Origin: Streptococcus sp. DTU_2020_1001019_1_SI_AUS_MUR_006
Lineage (GTDB): Bacteria; Bacillota; Bacilli; Lactobacillales; Streptococcaceae
Direction of reading: 5' to 3'
DNA length: 64,000 bases
Assembly: GCF_032340315.1 (NCBI RefSeq)
Contig: NZ_CP135436.1
Span: forward strand, 1,199,501-1,263,500
This document shows positions 34,454 through 42,735 of this stretch, one piece after another. The position numbers were made by a program, and so were the translations under genes. The stretch's first letter is position 1; each line of letters opens with the position of its first letter. Below the pieces are notes generated by a model. It had not been told where the DNA came from and did no database searches. It worked only from the letters and a program-made list of their open reading frames with translations.

Positions 34454-36541
34454 ATGTCTCAAAATAAACAAGATAAAGGATTTCGTTATTCTATTCGTAA
34501 ACGTAGCGTTGGAGTATGTGGTGTTGCCATTGCAACATTTTTGTTAGGTTCTGGCCTTGTATTTCAAACAAATGTAGTAAAAGCAACAGAGCCAAGCGTT
34601 GCTGCAGTTGCTGGTGAAAATATTGCTGCTCATAAGTCTGCAAGTCAGAGTTCGACTGCTTATGGTGCAGATGCTTCTAGAGCGGTTGACGGCAATCGAG
34701 ATAATGACTACGGCAATCGCTCAGTTACTCATACAGATTTTCAAGATCATTCTTGGTGGAAAGTTGATCTAGCAAAAGAAGAAGGTGTGGGAACTGTTCG
34801 TATTTACAATCGTGGAGACAGTAATGTAGGGGATCGTTTATCTAATTTTGATGTTATTTTGTTAGATAAAGATGGAAATGAAGTGGCTCGTCAACATGTA
34901 GATAGCTTAAACAATCAACCAACAGTTGATGTTCAATTCTCAGGAGTTGATGCACGATATGTAAAAATTGAATTAAATAAATCTAAAACTCCTCTTAGTT
35001 TGGCAGAAGTTGAAGTATATCGTTCTGTAAAAGAAGAAAAAGGAGTAGCAGATAAGAAAACAGAAAACAAAGTTAAAACAGAAAACGAAGCTAAAACAGA
35101 AAACGAAGCTAAAACAGAAAACGAAGCTAAAACAGATTATACTGCAGAGCTAAATAACTATTTATTTGGTTTAAATTATGATAAATTAAATATTTTGACT
35201 AGAAAAGGAGAAGCATTAGAAAATTACACTAATACAAGCACAAAACAACAAGGAAGTGAATTTGTGGTCGTAGAAAAAGTGAAGAAAAGCCTTTCTAATG
35301 GTTCGGCTGATGTTGCCATTAATGGTAACGGAGATATTTTCCTAGGTGCATTGTTTAAAGCAAATCAAGACCTTCTAGAAAATAAACCACAACAAATTAG
35401 TTTAGATCGTAGCAAAGGTAGAATTAGTGTTGATTTACCAGGAATGGTAGGCGGAGATAGCTATGTAGATGCTAATCCAACTGCAAGTGGTATGCAGGAA
35501 GGTGTGAATACCTTGTTAAACCGTTGGCATGAAAAATATGCTGCGAAAAATCCTGCTCCAGCACGTATGCAGTACGAATCAACTTCTGCTTACAGCATGA
35601 ATCAATTGAAAGCAAAATTCGGAAGCGACTTTGAAAAAGTTGGAGTTAATTTAAAAATTGACTTTGAAGCTGTCAATAAAGGTGAAAAACAAATTGAGGT
35701 AGTTGATTTTAAACAAGTTTACTATACAGCTAACTTTGATGCTCCAAAAAATCCATCAGATGTATTTGCCTCAGGAGTAACAGTTGATCAATTGAAAGCA
35801 CGTGGAATTGATGAAAATACTCCTCCTGTATATGTATCAAGCGTGTCATACGGACGTCAAATGTATGTTAAGTTTGAAACAACAAGCAAGAGTACCGAGT
35901 TGAAAGCAGCAATCAATGCTGTAATCAAAGGAGTGCCTATTAAACCAGAATCTGAATGGGCACGTGTCTTGAAGAATACAACTGTAACCGTTTCCATCGT
36001 AGGTGGAAATGCTGATGGCGCTGCACGTGTTGTGACAGGTACAGTAGAAGATTTGAAGAAATTAATCCAAGAAGGAGCTACTTTCAGTACGCAAAACCCT
36101 GCTGTTCCAATTTCTTATAAGACTGCATTCTTGAAAGATAATCAAGTGGCCACAATTCAAAGCAATACAGACTACATTGAAACTAAAGTGACTTCATATA
36201 AAAATGGTTACCTCAATTTACATCATAAGGGAGCTTACATTGCTCGCTACTATGTTTCCTGGGATGAAGTAACTTATGATAAGGATGGAGTTGAAAGCAT
36301 TCGTACGCGTCAATGGGAAGACAATGGTAAAAACAGAACAGCTGGATTCCGTACTGAGATTCAATTTAAAGGAAATGTTCGTAACCTACGCGTGAAGATT
36401 CAGGAAAAAACAGGTCTTGCTTGGGAACCATGGCGTACTGTTTACAATCGTACAGACCTTCCTCTAGTCCAAAAACGTACCATTATTAATTCAGGTACAA
36501 CAATCAGACCAAAATACGATGAAAAAGTTGAAAACAACTAA
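34454..36541 (+). CDS. lly: Lectinolysin, fucose-lectin cholesterol-dependent cytolysin
   Basis: Secreted pore-forming toxin of 695 residues. A YSIRK-type signal peptide (YSIRKRSVG from residue 12) is followed by an F-type (fucose-binding) lectin domain at about 55-190 (ASQSSTAYG, AVDGNR, HSWWKVDL, NRGDSNVGDRLSNFDV). A KTENEA-repeat linker at about 203-227 leads to the cytolysin core from about 230. The undecapeptide is EKTGLAWEPWR (651-661), with Lys and Pro where the canonical form has Cys and Trp. The cholesterol-recognition pair is Thr683-Ile684 rather than Thr-Leu. No LPXTG anchor is present. It stands alone between parC and ilvE. Confidence 0.95.
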   Translation: MSQNKQDKGFRYSIRKRSVGVCGVAIATFLLGSGLVFQTNVVKATEPSVAAVAGENIAAHKSASQSSTAYGADASRAVDGNRDNDYGNRSVTHTDFQDHSWWKVDLAKEEGVGTVRIYNRGDSNVGDRLSNFDVILLDKDGNEVARQHVDSLNNQPTVDVQFSGVDARYVKIELNKSKTPLSLAEVEVYRSVKEEKGVADKKTENKVKTENEAKTENEAKTENEAKTDYTAELNNYLFGLNYDKLNILTRKGEALENYTNTSTKQQGSEFVVVEKVKKSLSNGSADVAINGNGDIFLGALFKANQDLLENKPQQISLDRSKGRISVDLPGMVGGDSYVDANPTASGMQEGVNTLLNRWHEKYAAKNPAPARMQYESTSAYSMNQLKAKFGSDFEKVGVNLKIDFEAVNKGEKQIEVVDFKQVYYTANFDAPKNPSDVFASGVTVDQLKARGIDENTPPVYVSSVSYGRQMYVKFETTSKSTELKAAINAVIKGVPIKPESEWARVLKNTTVTVSIVGGNADGAARVVTGTVEDLKKLIQEGATFSTQNPAVPISYKTAFLKDNQVATIQSNTDYIETKVTSYKNGYLNLHHKGAYIARYYVSWDEVTYDKDGVESIRTRQWEDNGKNRTAGFRTEIQFKGNVRNLRVKIQEKTGLAWEPWRTVYNRTDLPLVQKRTIINSGTTIRPKYDEKVENN
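35057..35136 (+). repeat. 18-base tandem repeat in the lectinolysin linker
   Basis: Three perfect copies of AAAACAGAAAACGAAGCT (35075-35128), one degenerate copy before and a partial copy after, encoding KTENEA units. The length of the linker between lectin and pore domains can change by slippage without a frameshift. Confidence 0.9.
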
Positions 36542-36556
36542 TTTTCACTTGTGAAA

Positions 36557-36585
36557 GTAACCAGTTCTATGAGCTGGTTCTTTTT
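36557..36585 (+). terminator. Terminator after lectinolysin
   Basis: AACCAG (36559-36564) pairs with CTGGTT (36574-36579), followed by CTTTTT. Confidence 0.82.
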
Positions 36586-36593
36586 ATAAGTAA

Positions 36594-36608
36594 AATTTTC
36601 AGAAAATT
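36594..36608. promoter_or_regulatory. Perfect CodY box upstream of ilvE
   Basis: AATTTTCAGAAAATT matches the CodY consensus at all 15 positions and lies 11 bases upstream of the ilvE -35 hexamer. Confidence 0.88.
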
Positions 36609-36619
36609 ACAAATAATAC

Positions 36620-36647
36620 TTGAATTTTTAGGAGAATAGTGTAGAAT
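36620..36647 (+). promoter_or_regulatory. ilvE promoter
   Basis: TTGAAT, a 16-base spacer and TAGAAT. The ilvE ATG is 36 bases downstream with AAAGGAG before it. Confidence 0.75.
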
Positions 36648-36683
36648 AGAACACAAAGCTTGATTAGAATAAAGGAGATTATC

Positions 36684-37706
36684 ATGACAGTAACAATTGA
36701 TTGGGAAAATCTCGGTTTTTCCTATATGAAACTACCTTATCGTTATATCGCTTATTTTAAAGATGGACAATGGGCTCAAGGAGAATTAACAGAAGATGCA
36801 ACCTTGCATATTTCAGAATCATCTCCAAGCCTTCACTATGGACAACAAGCATTTGAAGGATTGAAAGCCTATCGTACAAAGGATGGCAGTATTCAACTCT
36901 TCCGTCCAGATGAAAATGCTAAACGTCTGCAACGTACCTGTGATCGTCTCTTGATGCCACAAGTTCCAACAGAAATGTTTGTAGAGGCTTGTAAAGCCGT
37001 TGTTCGTGCTAATGAGGAATACGTACCACCTTATGGAACTGGTGGAACCCTCTACCTCCGTCCACTCTTGATTGGTGTTGGAGATATCATTGGGGTAAAA
37101 CCAGCTGAGGAGTATATTTTTACCATCTTTGCTATGCCAGTTGGAAATTACTTTAAGGGTGGATTGGTTCCAACAAACTTCTTGATTCAAGATGAGTATG
37201 ACCGTGCTGCACCAAATGGAACAGGGGCTGCCAAGGTCGGTGGGAACTATGCAGCTAGTCTTTTGCCAGGAAAAATGGCTAAATCTCGTCATTTCTCAGA
37301 TGTTATTTATCTTGACCCATCAACACACACTAAGATTGAAGAAGTTGGTTCAGCAAACTTCTTTGGAATTACAGCTGATAATGAGTTTGTAACCCCACTG
37401 AGTCCATCAATCTTGCCATCGATTACCAAGTACTCATTACTTTATTTGGCAGAGCATCGTTTGGGCTTGAAGCCTGTTGAGGGAGATGTACCAATTGATA
37501 GTCTGGATCGATTTGTAGAAGCAGGTGCCTGCGGTACTGCGGCAGTTATCTCACCAATTGGAGGAATCCAACATGGTGATGACTTCCACGTTTTCTACAG
37601 TGAGACAGAGGTTGGTCCAGTGACTCGTAAACTATACGATGAATTGACAGGTATTCAATTTGGTGACATTGAAGCACCAGAAGGTTGGATTGTAAAAGTA
37701 GATTAA
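36684..37706 (+). CDS. ilvE: Branched-chain amino-acid aminotransferase
   Basis: Pyridoxal-phosphate enzyme that interconverts leucine, isoleucine and valine with their 2-oxo acids. LHYGQQAFEGLKAYR near residues 50-64, LYLRPLLIGVG near 121, KVGGNYAASLLP with the cofactor Lys near 180-191 and the GACGTAAVISPIGGI loop near 289 are conserved. Length 340 is normal. ATG 36684 follows AAAGGAG; an earlier in-frame ATG lacks a site. A perfect CodY box upstream suggests repression in rich medium. Only 21 bases separate it from the peptide-binding lipoprotein gene. Confidence 0.97.
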   Translation: MTVTIDWENLGFSYMKLPYRYIAYFKDGQWAQGELTEDATLHISESSPSLHYGQQAFEGLKAYRTKDGSIQLFRPDENAKRLQRTCDRLLMPQVPTEMFVEACKAVVRANEEYVPPYGTGGTLYLRPLLIGVGDIIGVKPAEEYIFTIFAMPVGNYFKGGLVPTNFLIQDEYDRAAPNGTGAAKVGGNYAASLLPGKMAKSRHFSDVIYLDPSTHTKIEEVGSANFFGITADNEFVTPLSPSILPSITKYSLLYLAEHRLGLKPVEGDVPIDSLDRFVEAGACGTAAVISPIGGIQHGDDFHVFYSETEVGPVTRKLYDELTGIQFGDIEAPEGWIVKVD

Positions 37707-37727
37707 AAATTATTAAAGGAGTTCTTT

Positions 37728-39695
37728 ATGAAAACGAAAAAGTGGATGTTAACAGCAGGAGTGGTCCTGAGTACAGCAGTTCTTCTTGTGGCTTGTGGGA
37801 AAGCTGACAAGGAAGCAGATGCGCCTACAACTTTCTCTTATGTCTATGGAGTAGACCCATCATCTTTGGACTACAGTATCGCAACTCGTACTTCAACAAC
37901 TGATATCATCGGTAACGTCGTTGATGGTTTGTTGGAAAACGATGAATATGGGAATTTGATTCCTTCCCTTGCTGAGGATTGGAGTGTCTCACAAGACGGT
38001 TTGACTTATACTTATAAACTTCGTAAAGGGGTTAAATGGTATACTTCAGAAGGTGAAGAATACGCTGAAGTAACTGCGCATGACTTTGTTACAGGGTTGA
38101 AACACGTAGCAGATGGCAAATCAGACGGTGTCACTCTTATTCAAAACTCAATCAAGGGCTTGAATGAATATATGACTGGTGAGACTAATGATTTCTCAAC
38201 AGTTGGGGTTAAGGCAGTAGATGACTATACTGTTGAGTACACTCTAAATGCACCTGAAACTTTCTGGAATTCCAAAGTAACTTCAGCAACTATGTTGCCA
38301 GTAAATGAAGAATTCCTCAAAGCTTCTGGTAAAAATTATGGAACGGTCAGTCCAGCTGGTATTCTTTATAACGGTCCATATATTTTGAAGACATTGACTT
38401 CAAAATCTTTAATCGAATATGAAAAGAACCCAAATTATTGGGATAAAGAGAAGGTTAAAATCGAGAAAGTTAAATTAACTTACTATGATGGATCAGACCA
38501 AGAATCCTTGATCCGTAGCTTCTCTTCGGGTGTTTACACAACAGCTCGCCTCTTCCCAAGTAGCTCAAACTTTGCTTCTACTTTGGAACAATACGGGGAT
38601 AAAATTACATATAGTCCACAGGATTCAACTAGTTACTACTTTACCTTTAATGTAAACCGTCAATCTTTCAATAAGACAGCGAAAACAAGTGAAGAACAGA
38701 AAACTTCTACAAAAGAAGCAATGTTGAACAAGGACTTCCGTCAAGCCATCAACTTTGCCTTCAACCGTCATTCTTATGCTGCCCAGCTCAATGGTGAAGA
38801 TGGTGCGGACAAGATTATTCGTAATAGCTTAGTACCAGATAACTTTGTACAATCTGGTGGTAAAAACTTTGGTGATATTGCTCAAAAAGAATTGATCAAC
38901 TATGGAGACCAATGGAAAGGTGTTGAGCTTGTAGACGGAAAAGATACCATCTACAATCCTGACAAAGCCAAGGCTTCATTTGAAAAAGCTAAGAAAGAAT
39001 TGGAATCAAAAGGTGTAACCTTCCCAATTCACTTGGATGTCCCAGTTGAACAGACAAATACAATTGCTGTTCAGCAAAGCAATTCCTTCAAGCAATCAAT
39101 CGAATCAACTCTTGGTTCTGAAAATGTCGTAATCGATGTTCTTCAAATGACTGACAATGAAAAGGAAAGTATTACATCACAAGCGCGTGTACCTGCTCAA
39201 AAAGACTATGATTTGAACAGTACTGGATGGGCTCCAAGTTATCAAGATCCGGCAAGTTATCTCAATATCATGGATCCTAAGACCGGTTCTGCTATGAAAC
39301 ACCTTGGTATTACTAAAGGAAAAGATAAGGAAGTAGTAGCTCAACTTGGTTTGGACCAATATAAGAAACTCTTAGATGATGCAGTTTCTGAGACAAACGA
39401 CTTGAACAAGAGATATGAAAAATATGCTAAAGCCCAAGCTTGGCTCACAGATAGTTCTCTCTTGATACCGACAGCTTCATCAGGTGGTTCACCTGTTGTT
39501 AGCAACATCGTTCCTTTCTCAAAACCATACTCACAAGTAGGTATTAAGGGGGATCCATACATCTTCAAGGGAATGAAATTGCAAAAAGAGATTGTATCTG
39601 CTAAAGAATACCAAGCAGCTCTTGAAAAATGGCAAAAAGAAAAATTGGAATCAAACAATAAATACCAAAAAGAATTAGAGAGTCATGTCAAATAA
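37728..39695 (+). CDS. Oligopeptide-binding lipoprotein (AmiA/AliA/AliB type)
   Basis: 655-residue substrate-binding protein of SBP_bac_5 type. The signal peptide ends in the lipobox LVAC (Cys near residue 23), followed by a short acidic spacer. TFSYVYGVDPSSLDYSIATR near 35 and the long two-lobe body match the streptococcal Ami/Ali binding proteins, which hand peptides to the AmiCDEF permease encoded elsewhere. No permease or ATPase gene is next to it, as usual for AliA and AliB. It lies in the ilvE transcription unit without a terminator between, so it probably shares CodY control. Confidence 0.93.
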   Translation: MKTKKWMLTAGVVLSTAVLLVACGKADKEADAPTTFSYVYGVDPSSLDYSIATRTSTTDIIGNVVDGLLENDEYGNLIPSLAEDWSVSQDGLTYTYKLRKGVKWYTSEGEEYAEVTAHDFVTGLKHVADGKSDGVTLIQNSIKGLNEYMTGETNDFSTVGVKAVDDYTVEYTLNAPETFWNSKVTSATMLPVNEEFLKASGKNYGTVSPAGILYNGPYILKTLTSKSLIEYEKNPNYWDKEKVKIEKVKLTYYDGSDQESLIRSFSSGVYTTARLFPSSSNFASTLEQYGDKITYSPQDSTSYYFTFNVNRQSFNKTAKTSEEQKTSTKEAMLNKDFRQAINFAFNRHSYAAQLNGEDGADKIIRNSLVPDNFVQSGGKNFGDIAQKELINYGDQWKGVELVDGKDTIYNPDKAKASFEKAKKELESKGVTFPIHLDVPVEQTNTIAVQQSNSFKQSIESTLGSENVVIDVLQMTDNEKESITSQARVPAQKDYDLNSTGWAPSYQDPASYLNIMDPKTGSAMKHLGITKGKDKEVVAQLGLDQYKKLLDDAVSETNDLNKRYEKYAKAQAWLTDSSLLIPTASSGGSPVVSNIVPFSKPYSQVGIKGDPYIFKGMKLQKEIVSAKEYQAALEKWQKEKLESNNKYQKELESHVK

Positions 39696-39729
39696 AACAG
39701 ACTAGTACTTTTGGAATAAAGGGGCCTAT

Positions 39730-40419
39730 ATGGAATGGATTAAACTAATAGGGATAGTTATCATTGTGATTGGTTTTGTCTATAAGTTAGATACCATTGC
39801 AACGGTAGTCTTAGCTAGTTTAGTTACCGCTCTAGTTTCTGGAGTTTCTCTTGTTGAGTTCTTGGAAATTTTGGGAAAAGAATTTAGTAATCAACGAGTT
39901 CTGACGATTTTTATGGTAACCTTGCCACTGGTAGGTTTATCTGAAACTTTTGGCCTCAAGCAACGTTCGATTGACTTGATTCAAAAGATAAAGGGACTAA
40001 CAGTTGGAAGTTTTTATACAGTGTATTTCTTTTTTCGGGAACTCGATGGTTTCTTTGCCATTCGTCTTGGAGGACATCCGCAGTTTGTAAGGCCTTTGGT
40101 TCAACCCATGGGACAAGCAGCAGCAGAGTCTCAATTAGGTAGAAAAATAACGGAGCAGGAGAGTGAAGCGCTAAAAGCGCGTGCAGCAGCAAATGATAAT
40201 TTTGCAAATTTCTTTGCTCAAAACACTTTCGTTGGTGCAGGCGGTGTCCTCTTGATAGGGGGCACACTGGACCAATTAGGTTACGAAAGTAATTATGCAG
40301 GAATTGCTTCAGCTTCGCTTATAGTTGCAGGAATTGCCCTATTTATAGTTGGGATTTACAATTACCTGTTTGATAGAAAACTGCTAGCAAATAAGGTTAG
40401 TAAAGGAAAACAAGAATGA
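39730..40419 (+). CDS. DUF969 family membrane protein
   Basis: 229 residues with about five to six membrane helices and a charged middle section (QAAAESQLGRKITEQESEALKAR near 137-159). The stretch FFRELDGFFAIRLGGHPQFVRPLV near 103-126 is strongly conserved in DUF969. DUF969 and DUF979 proteins always occur as neighbours and are thought to form a two-part transporter of unknown substrate. It overlaps the DUF979 gene by four bases. The nearby pyroglutamyl peptidase suggests a link to pyroglutamate or peptide metabolism. Confidence 0.88.
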   Translation: MEWIKLIGIVIIVIGFVYKLDTIATVVLASLVTALVSGVSLVEFLEILGKEFSNQRVLTIFMVTLPLVGLSETFGLKQRSIDLIQKIKGLTVGSFYTVYFFFRELDGFFAIRLGGHPQFVRPLVQPMGQAAAESQLGRKITEQESEALKARAAANDNFANFFAQNTFVGAGGVLLIGGTLDQLGYESNYAGIASASLIVAGIALFIVGIYNYLFDRKLLANKVSKGKQE

Positions 40420-41339
40420 CCAATCTAGCAAGACAGTTATTAGAGTTGACCTATATTGTGATTGGTTGTCAATTCCTTCATACAGCTTATTGTAGCTATA
40501 AAGATAAAACAAACCCAGTTCGCTTTGGAACGGCTGGGTTTTGGGCTTTATTGGGCATCAGTTTTATCGGTGGTTCCTATCTACCTTCTGTCTGTATTGG
40601 AGTTATCGTAGTGCTATTAGCCCTGCTAACTCTCTTTAAACAGGTTCGTATCGGCACCTTACCGTCTCTGGATGAAGTCAAGGCAAATATTGAAGCTAAA
40701 CGACTAAAGAATAAAATTTTTATTCCAGTCATGTTAATGGCTTTGATTGCTTTGGTATTAGCAAAAATGATCCCTGAGTTTAGTAAGATTGCTATCAGCC
40801 TTGCTGCATTTTTCGCAACCATCTCTCTTTTATTGATTACTAAGAGTTCTCCCAGAAGTTTGTTAGCAGAAAACAATCGCATGGTGCAACAAGTTTCAAC
40901 CAGTGGGATTGTGCCTCAACTTTTAGGTGCTTTAGGGGCAATATTTACCGTAGCAGGAGTTGGAGACCTGATTTCTCACTTGATAAGTGGTTTAGTTCCA
41001 TCCGGCAGTCGTTTTATGGGTGTGGTAGCTTATGTCCTTGGGATGGTTCTATTCTCCATGATAATGGGTAATGCCTTTGCTGCCTTTACTGTTATTACTG
41101 CTGGAATTGGAGTTCCCTTTGTATTTGCCTTGGGAGCTGATCCAATCGTGGCTGCAGCTCTAGCAATGACGGCAGGTTGCTGTGGAACCTTATTGACTCC
41201 AATGGCGGCTAACTTTAATGCTTTACCGGCAGCTCTCCTGGATATGAAAGATCCAAATGGGGTTATCAAAGCGCAAGTAGGAGTAGCTGTTATCATGATT
41301 ATCCTACATATATTTTTGATGTACTTTTTGGCATTTTAA
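40416..41339 (+). CDS. DUF979 family membrane protein
   Basis: 307 residues with about eight to nine hydrophobic helices, typical of a permease. The late segment [20 protein letters not shown] and [26 protein letters not shown] (near 250-275) resembles the substrate-site loops of the ion-transporter superfamily and is the DUF979 signature. ATGA overlap with DUF969 supports one complex. It is followed 13 bases later by pcp. Confidence 0.88.
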   Translation: MTNLARQLLELTYIVIGCQFLHTAYCSYKDKTNPVRFGTAGFWALLGISFIGGSYLPSVCIGVIVVLLALLTLFKQVRIGTLPSLDEVKANIEAKRLKNKIFIPVMLMALIALVLAKMIPEFSKIAISLAAFFATISLLLITKSSPRSLLAENNRMVQQVSTSGIVPQLLGALGAIFTVAGVGDLISHLISGLVPSGSRFMGVVAYVLGMVLFSMIMGNAFAAFTVITAGIGVPFVFALGADPIVAAALAMTAGCCGTLLTPMAANFNALPAALLDMKDPNGVIKAQVGVAVIMIILHIFLMYFLAF

Positions 41340-41352
41340 CAAAGGAAATAAA

Positions 41353-41997
41353 ATGAAAATATTAGTAACAGGTTTTGATCCTTTTGGTGGTGAAAAGGTT
41401 AATCCAGCTCTGGAAGCTGTTAAATCATTACCATCTGAGATTCATGGAGCTGAAATTCATTGGGTAGAAATCCCAACGGTCTTTTATCGATCAGCAGAGG
41501 TTTTAGAAGCAGAAATCGTCCGCTTTCAGCCAGATGCGGTGCTTTGCATCGGACAAGCAGGAGGAAGAGCTAGTCTAACTCCTGAGCGTGTTGCCATCAA
41601 CCAAGATGATGCTAGAATTCCTGATAACCAAGGAAATCAGCAGATTGACACTCCTATACGCCTGGACGGTCAAGCTGCCTATTTTAGCACACTACCTATT
41701 AAGGCAATGGTTCAAGCGATTAAAGAGGAAGGGTTGCCAGCTACAGTGTCCAATACAGCAGGAACCTTTGTTTGTAATCATTTGATGTACCAGGCTCTCT
41801 ATTTAGCGGATAAAAAGTTTCCACATATGAGAGCAGGCTTTATGCATATTCCCTATATGACAGAACAGGTGATCAATAAACCTAATACAGCATCTATGAA
41901 TTTAACTGAAATCGTCAGAGGTATCGAAGCTGCGATTGGTGCTATCGTAGATTATAAAGATAAGGACATAAAATTAGTGGGTGGTACAACCCACTAA
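41353..41997 (+). CDS. pcp: Pyroglutamyl-peptidase I
   Basis: Cysteine peptidase that removes N-terminal pyroglutamate from peptides in the cytoplasm. [15 protein letters not shown] at residues 5-19, the Glu in [18 protein letters not shown] near 77-94, the nucleophile in [17 protein letters not shown] (Cys near 141) and HIPYMTEQ with His near 165 form the triad. Length 214 is normal. It is the last gene of the ilvE-peptide transport unit, following DUF979 by 13 bases with AAAGGAAA. Confidence 0.97.
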   Translation: MKILVTGFDPFGGEKVNPALEAVKSLPSEIHGAEIHWVEIPTVFYRSAEVLEAEIVRFQPDAVLCIGQAGGRASLTPERVAINQDDARIPDNQGNQQIDTPIRLDGQAAYFSTLPIKAMVQAIKEEGLPATVSNTAGTFVCNHLMYQALYLADKKFPHMRAGFMHIPYMTEQVINKPNTASMNLTEIVRGIEAAIGAIVDYKDKDIKLVGGTTH

Positions 41998-42038
41998 CAA
42001 TGAGTCTTTCCTAGATTAAAAAATTAGATTTTGTCACA

Positions 42039-42082
42039 AAAACTCTTTATCAAGATTAGCTTGGTAAAGAGTTTTTTTCTTG
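42039..42082 (+). terminator. Terminator after pcp
   Basis: AACTCTTTA-TCAAG and TTGGTAAAGAGTT pair around a 5-base loop and are followed by seven T residues. It closes the operon that begins at ilvE. Confidence 0.9.
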
Positions 42083-42132
42083 CCAGTTTTTTAAATTTCT
42101 TGTACAATAGGAAGAGTGAAAAGAGGTATCGT

Positions 42133-42363
42133 ATGAGTAAAAAAGATAAAAAAATTGAAATTCAATTAACAGACGCAACTGTTTTAGTTGGTAAGGAAAA
42201 GTATGAAGGGTATACTTTAACGATCGGTAAAAAGGTTATTGGTGAAATTGCTGAACTAGATAATCAATTTGCGATCATAAAGAATGGAAATGTCGATAGT
42301 TTTTATAAAAAACTTGAAAAAGCTGTGGAAATTTTGATTGAAAACTATAATTTAGCAAAATAA
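42133..42363 (+). CDS. DUF2969 family small protein
   Basis: 76 residues, basic and soluble. It begins MSKKDKKIEIQLTDA with alternating charged and hydrophobic residues predicted as beta strands, and ends in a helix. It resembles DUF2969, a family of lactic acid bacteria with unknown function. ATG 42133 is selected by AAGAGGT upstream; the longer open frame to 42031 runs back through the terminator. The tRNA promoter lies directly after its stop. Confidence 0.75.
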   Translation: MSKKDKKIEIQLTDATVLVGKEKYEGYTLTIGKKVIGEIAELDNQFAIIKNGNVDSFYKKLEKAVEILIENYNLAK

Positions 42364-42366
42364 AGC

Positions 42367-42395
42367 TTGTTTTTTGTAAATTTTCATGATATAAT
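42367..42395 (+). promoter_or_regulatory. Promoter of the tRNA pair
   Basis: TTGTTT, a 17-base spacer and TATAAT preceded by TGA (extended -10). tRNA-Tyr begins 18 bases downstream. Confidence 0.78.
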
Positions 42396-42412
42396 TGTTT
42401 TTGTTGAACATT

Positions 42413-42493
42413 GGAGAGATAGCGAAGAGGCTAAACGCGGCGGACTGTAAATCCGCTCCTTCGGGTTCGGGGGTTCGAATCCCTCTCTCTCCA
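42413..42493 (+). tRNA. tRNA-Tyr (GTA)
   Basis: GGAGAGA pairs with TCTCTCC in the acceptor stem, with discriminator A. The anticodon loop CTGTAAA sits in stem CGGA/TCCG. A long variable arm CTCCTTCGGGTTCGG marks a class II tRNA, and GGGGGTTCGAATCCC forms the T arm. The CCA end is not encoded. Confidence 0.97.
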
Positions 42494-42502
42494 TTTCACT
42501 TT

Positions 42503-42574
42503 TGGGGTATAGCCAAGCGGTAAGGCAAGGGACTTTGACTCCCTCATGCGTTGGTTCGAATCCAGCTACCCCAG
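42503..42574 (+). tRNA. tRNA-Gln (TTG)
   Basis: TGGGGTA pairs with TACCCCA, with discriminator G. Anticodon TTG lies in loop CTTTGAC between GGGA and TCCC. T arm GTTGGTTCGAATCCAGC is intact. It is 9 bases after tRNA-Tyr and surely cotranscribed. CCA is not encoded. Confidence 0.97.
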
Positions 42575-42592
42575 TTCTTAGGTAATATATTC

Positions 42593-42633
42593 AAGATAAA
42601 AAGAAAAATATCTTAGGGTATTTTATTTTTATA
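42593..42633 (+). terminator. Weak hairpin after the tRNAs
   Basis: AAGATA and TATCTT pair across an A-rich loop, followed by a T-rich stretch. It is weak and may be only partial. The interval 42634-42735 is the rpsA leader with no other feature that I can support. Confidence 0.45.
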
Positions 42634-42735
42634 ATTGAAGGACGTGAACGATATAACATGTCTTTGCGGGTGCTTAGGAAAAAATTATAAGTATGTCAAG
42701 TTTAAGAAAAACTTGATTGTTGGAGGATTTTTTAG

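Noticed and set aside
35057..35136. CRISPR or regulatory repeat
   Set aside because: It lies in frame inside the toxin gene and encodes a linker.
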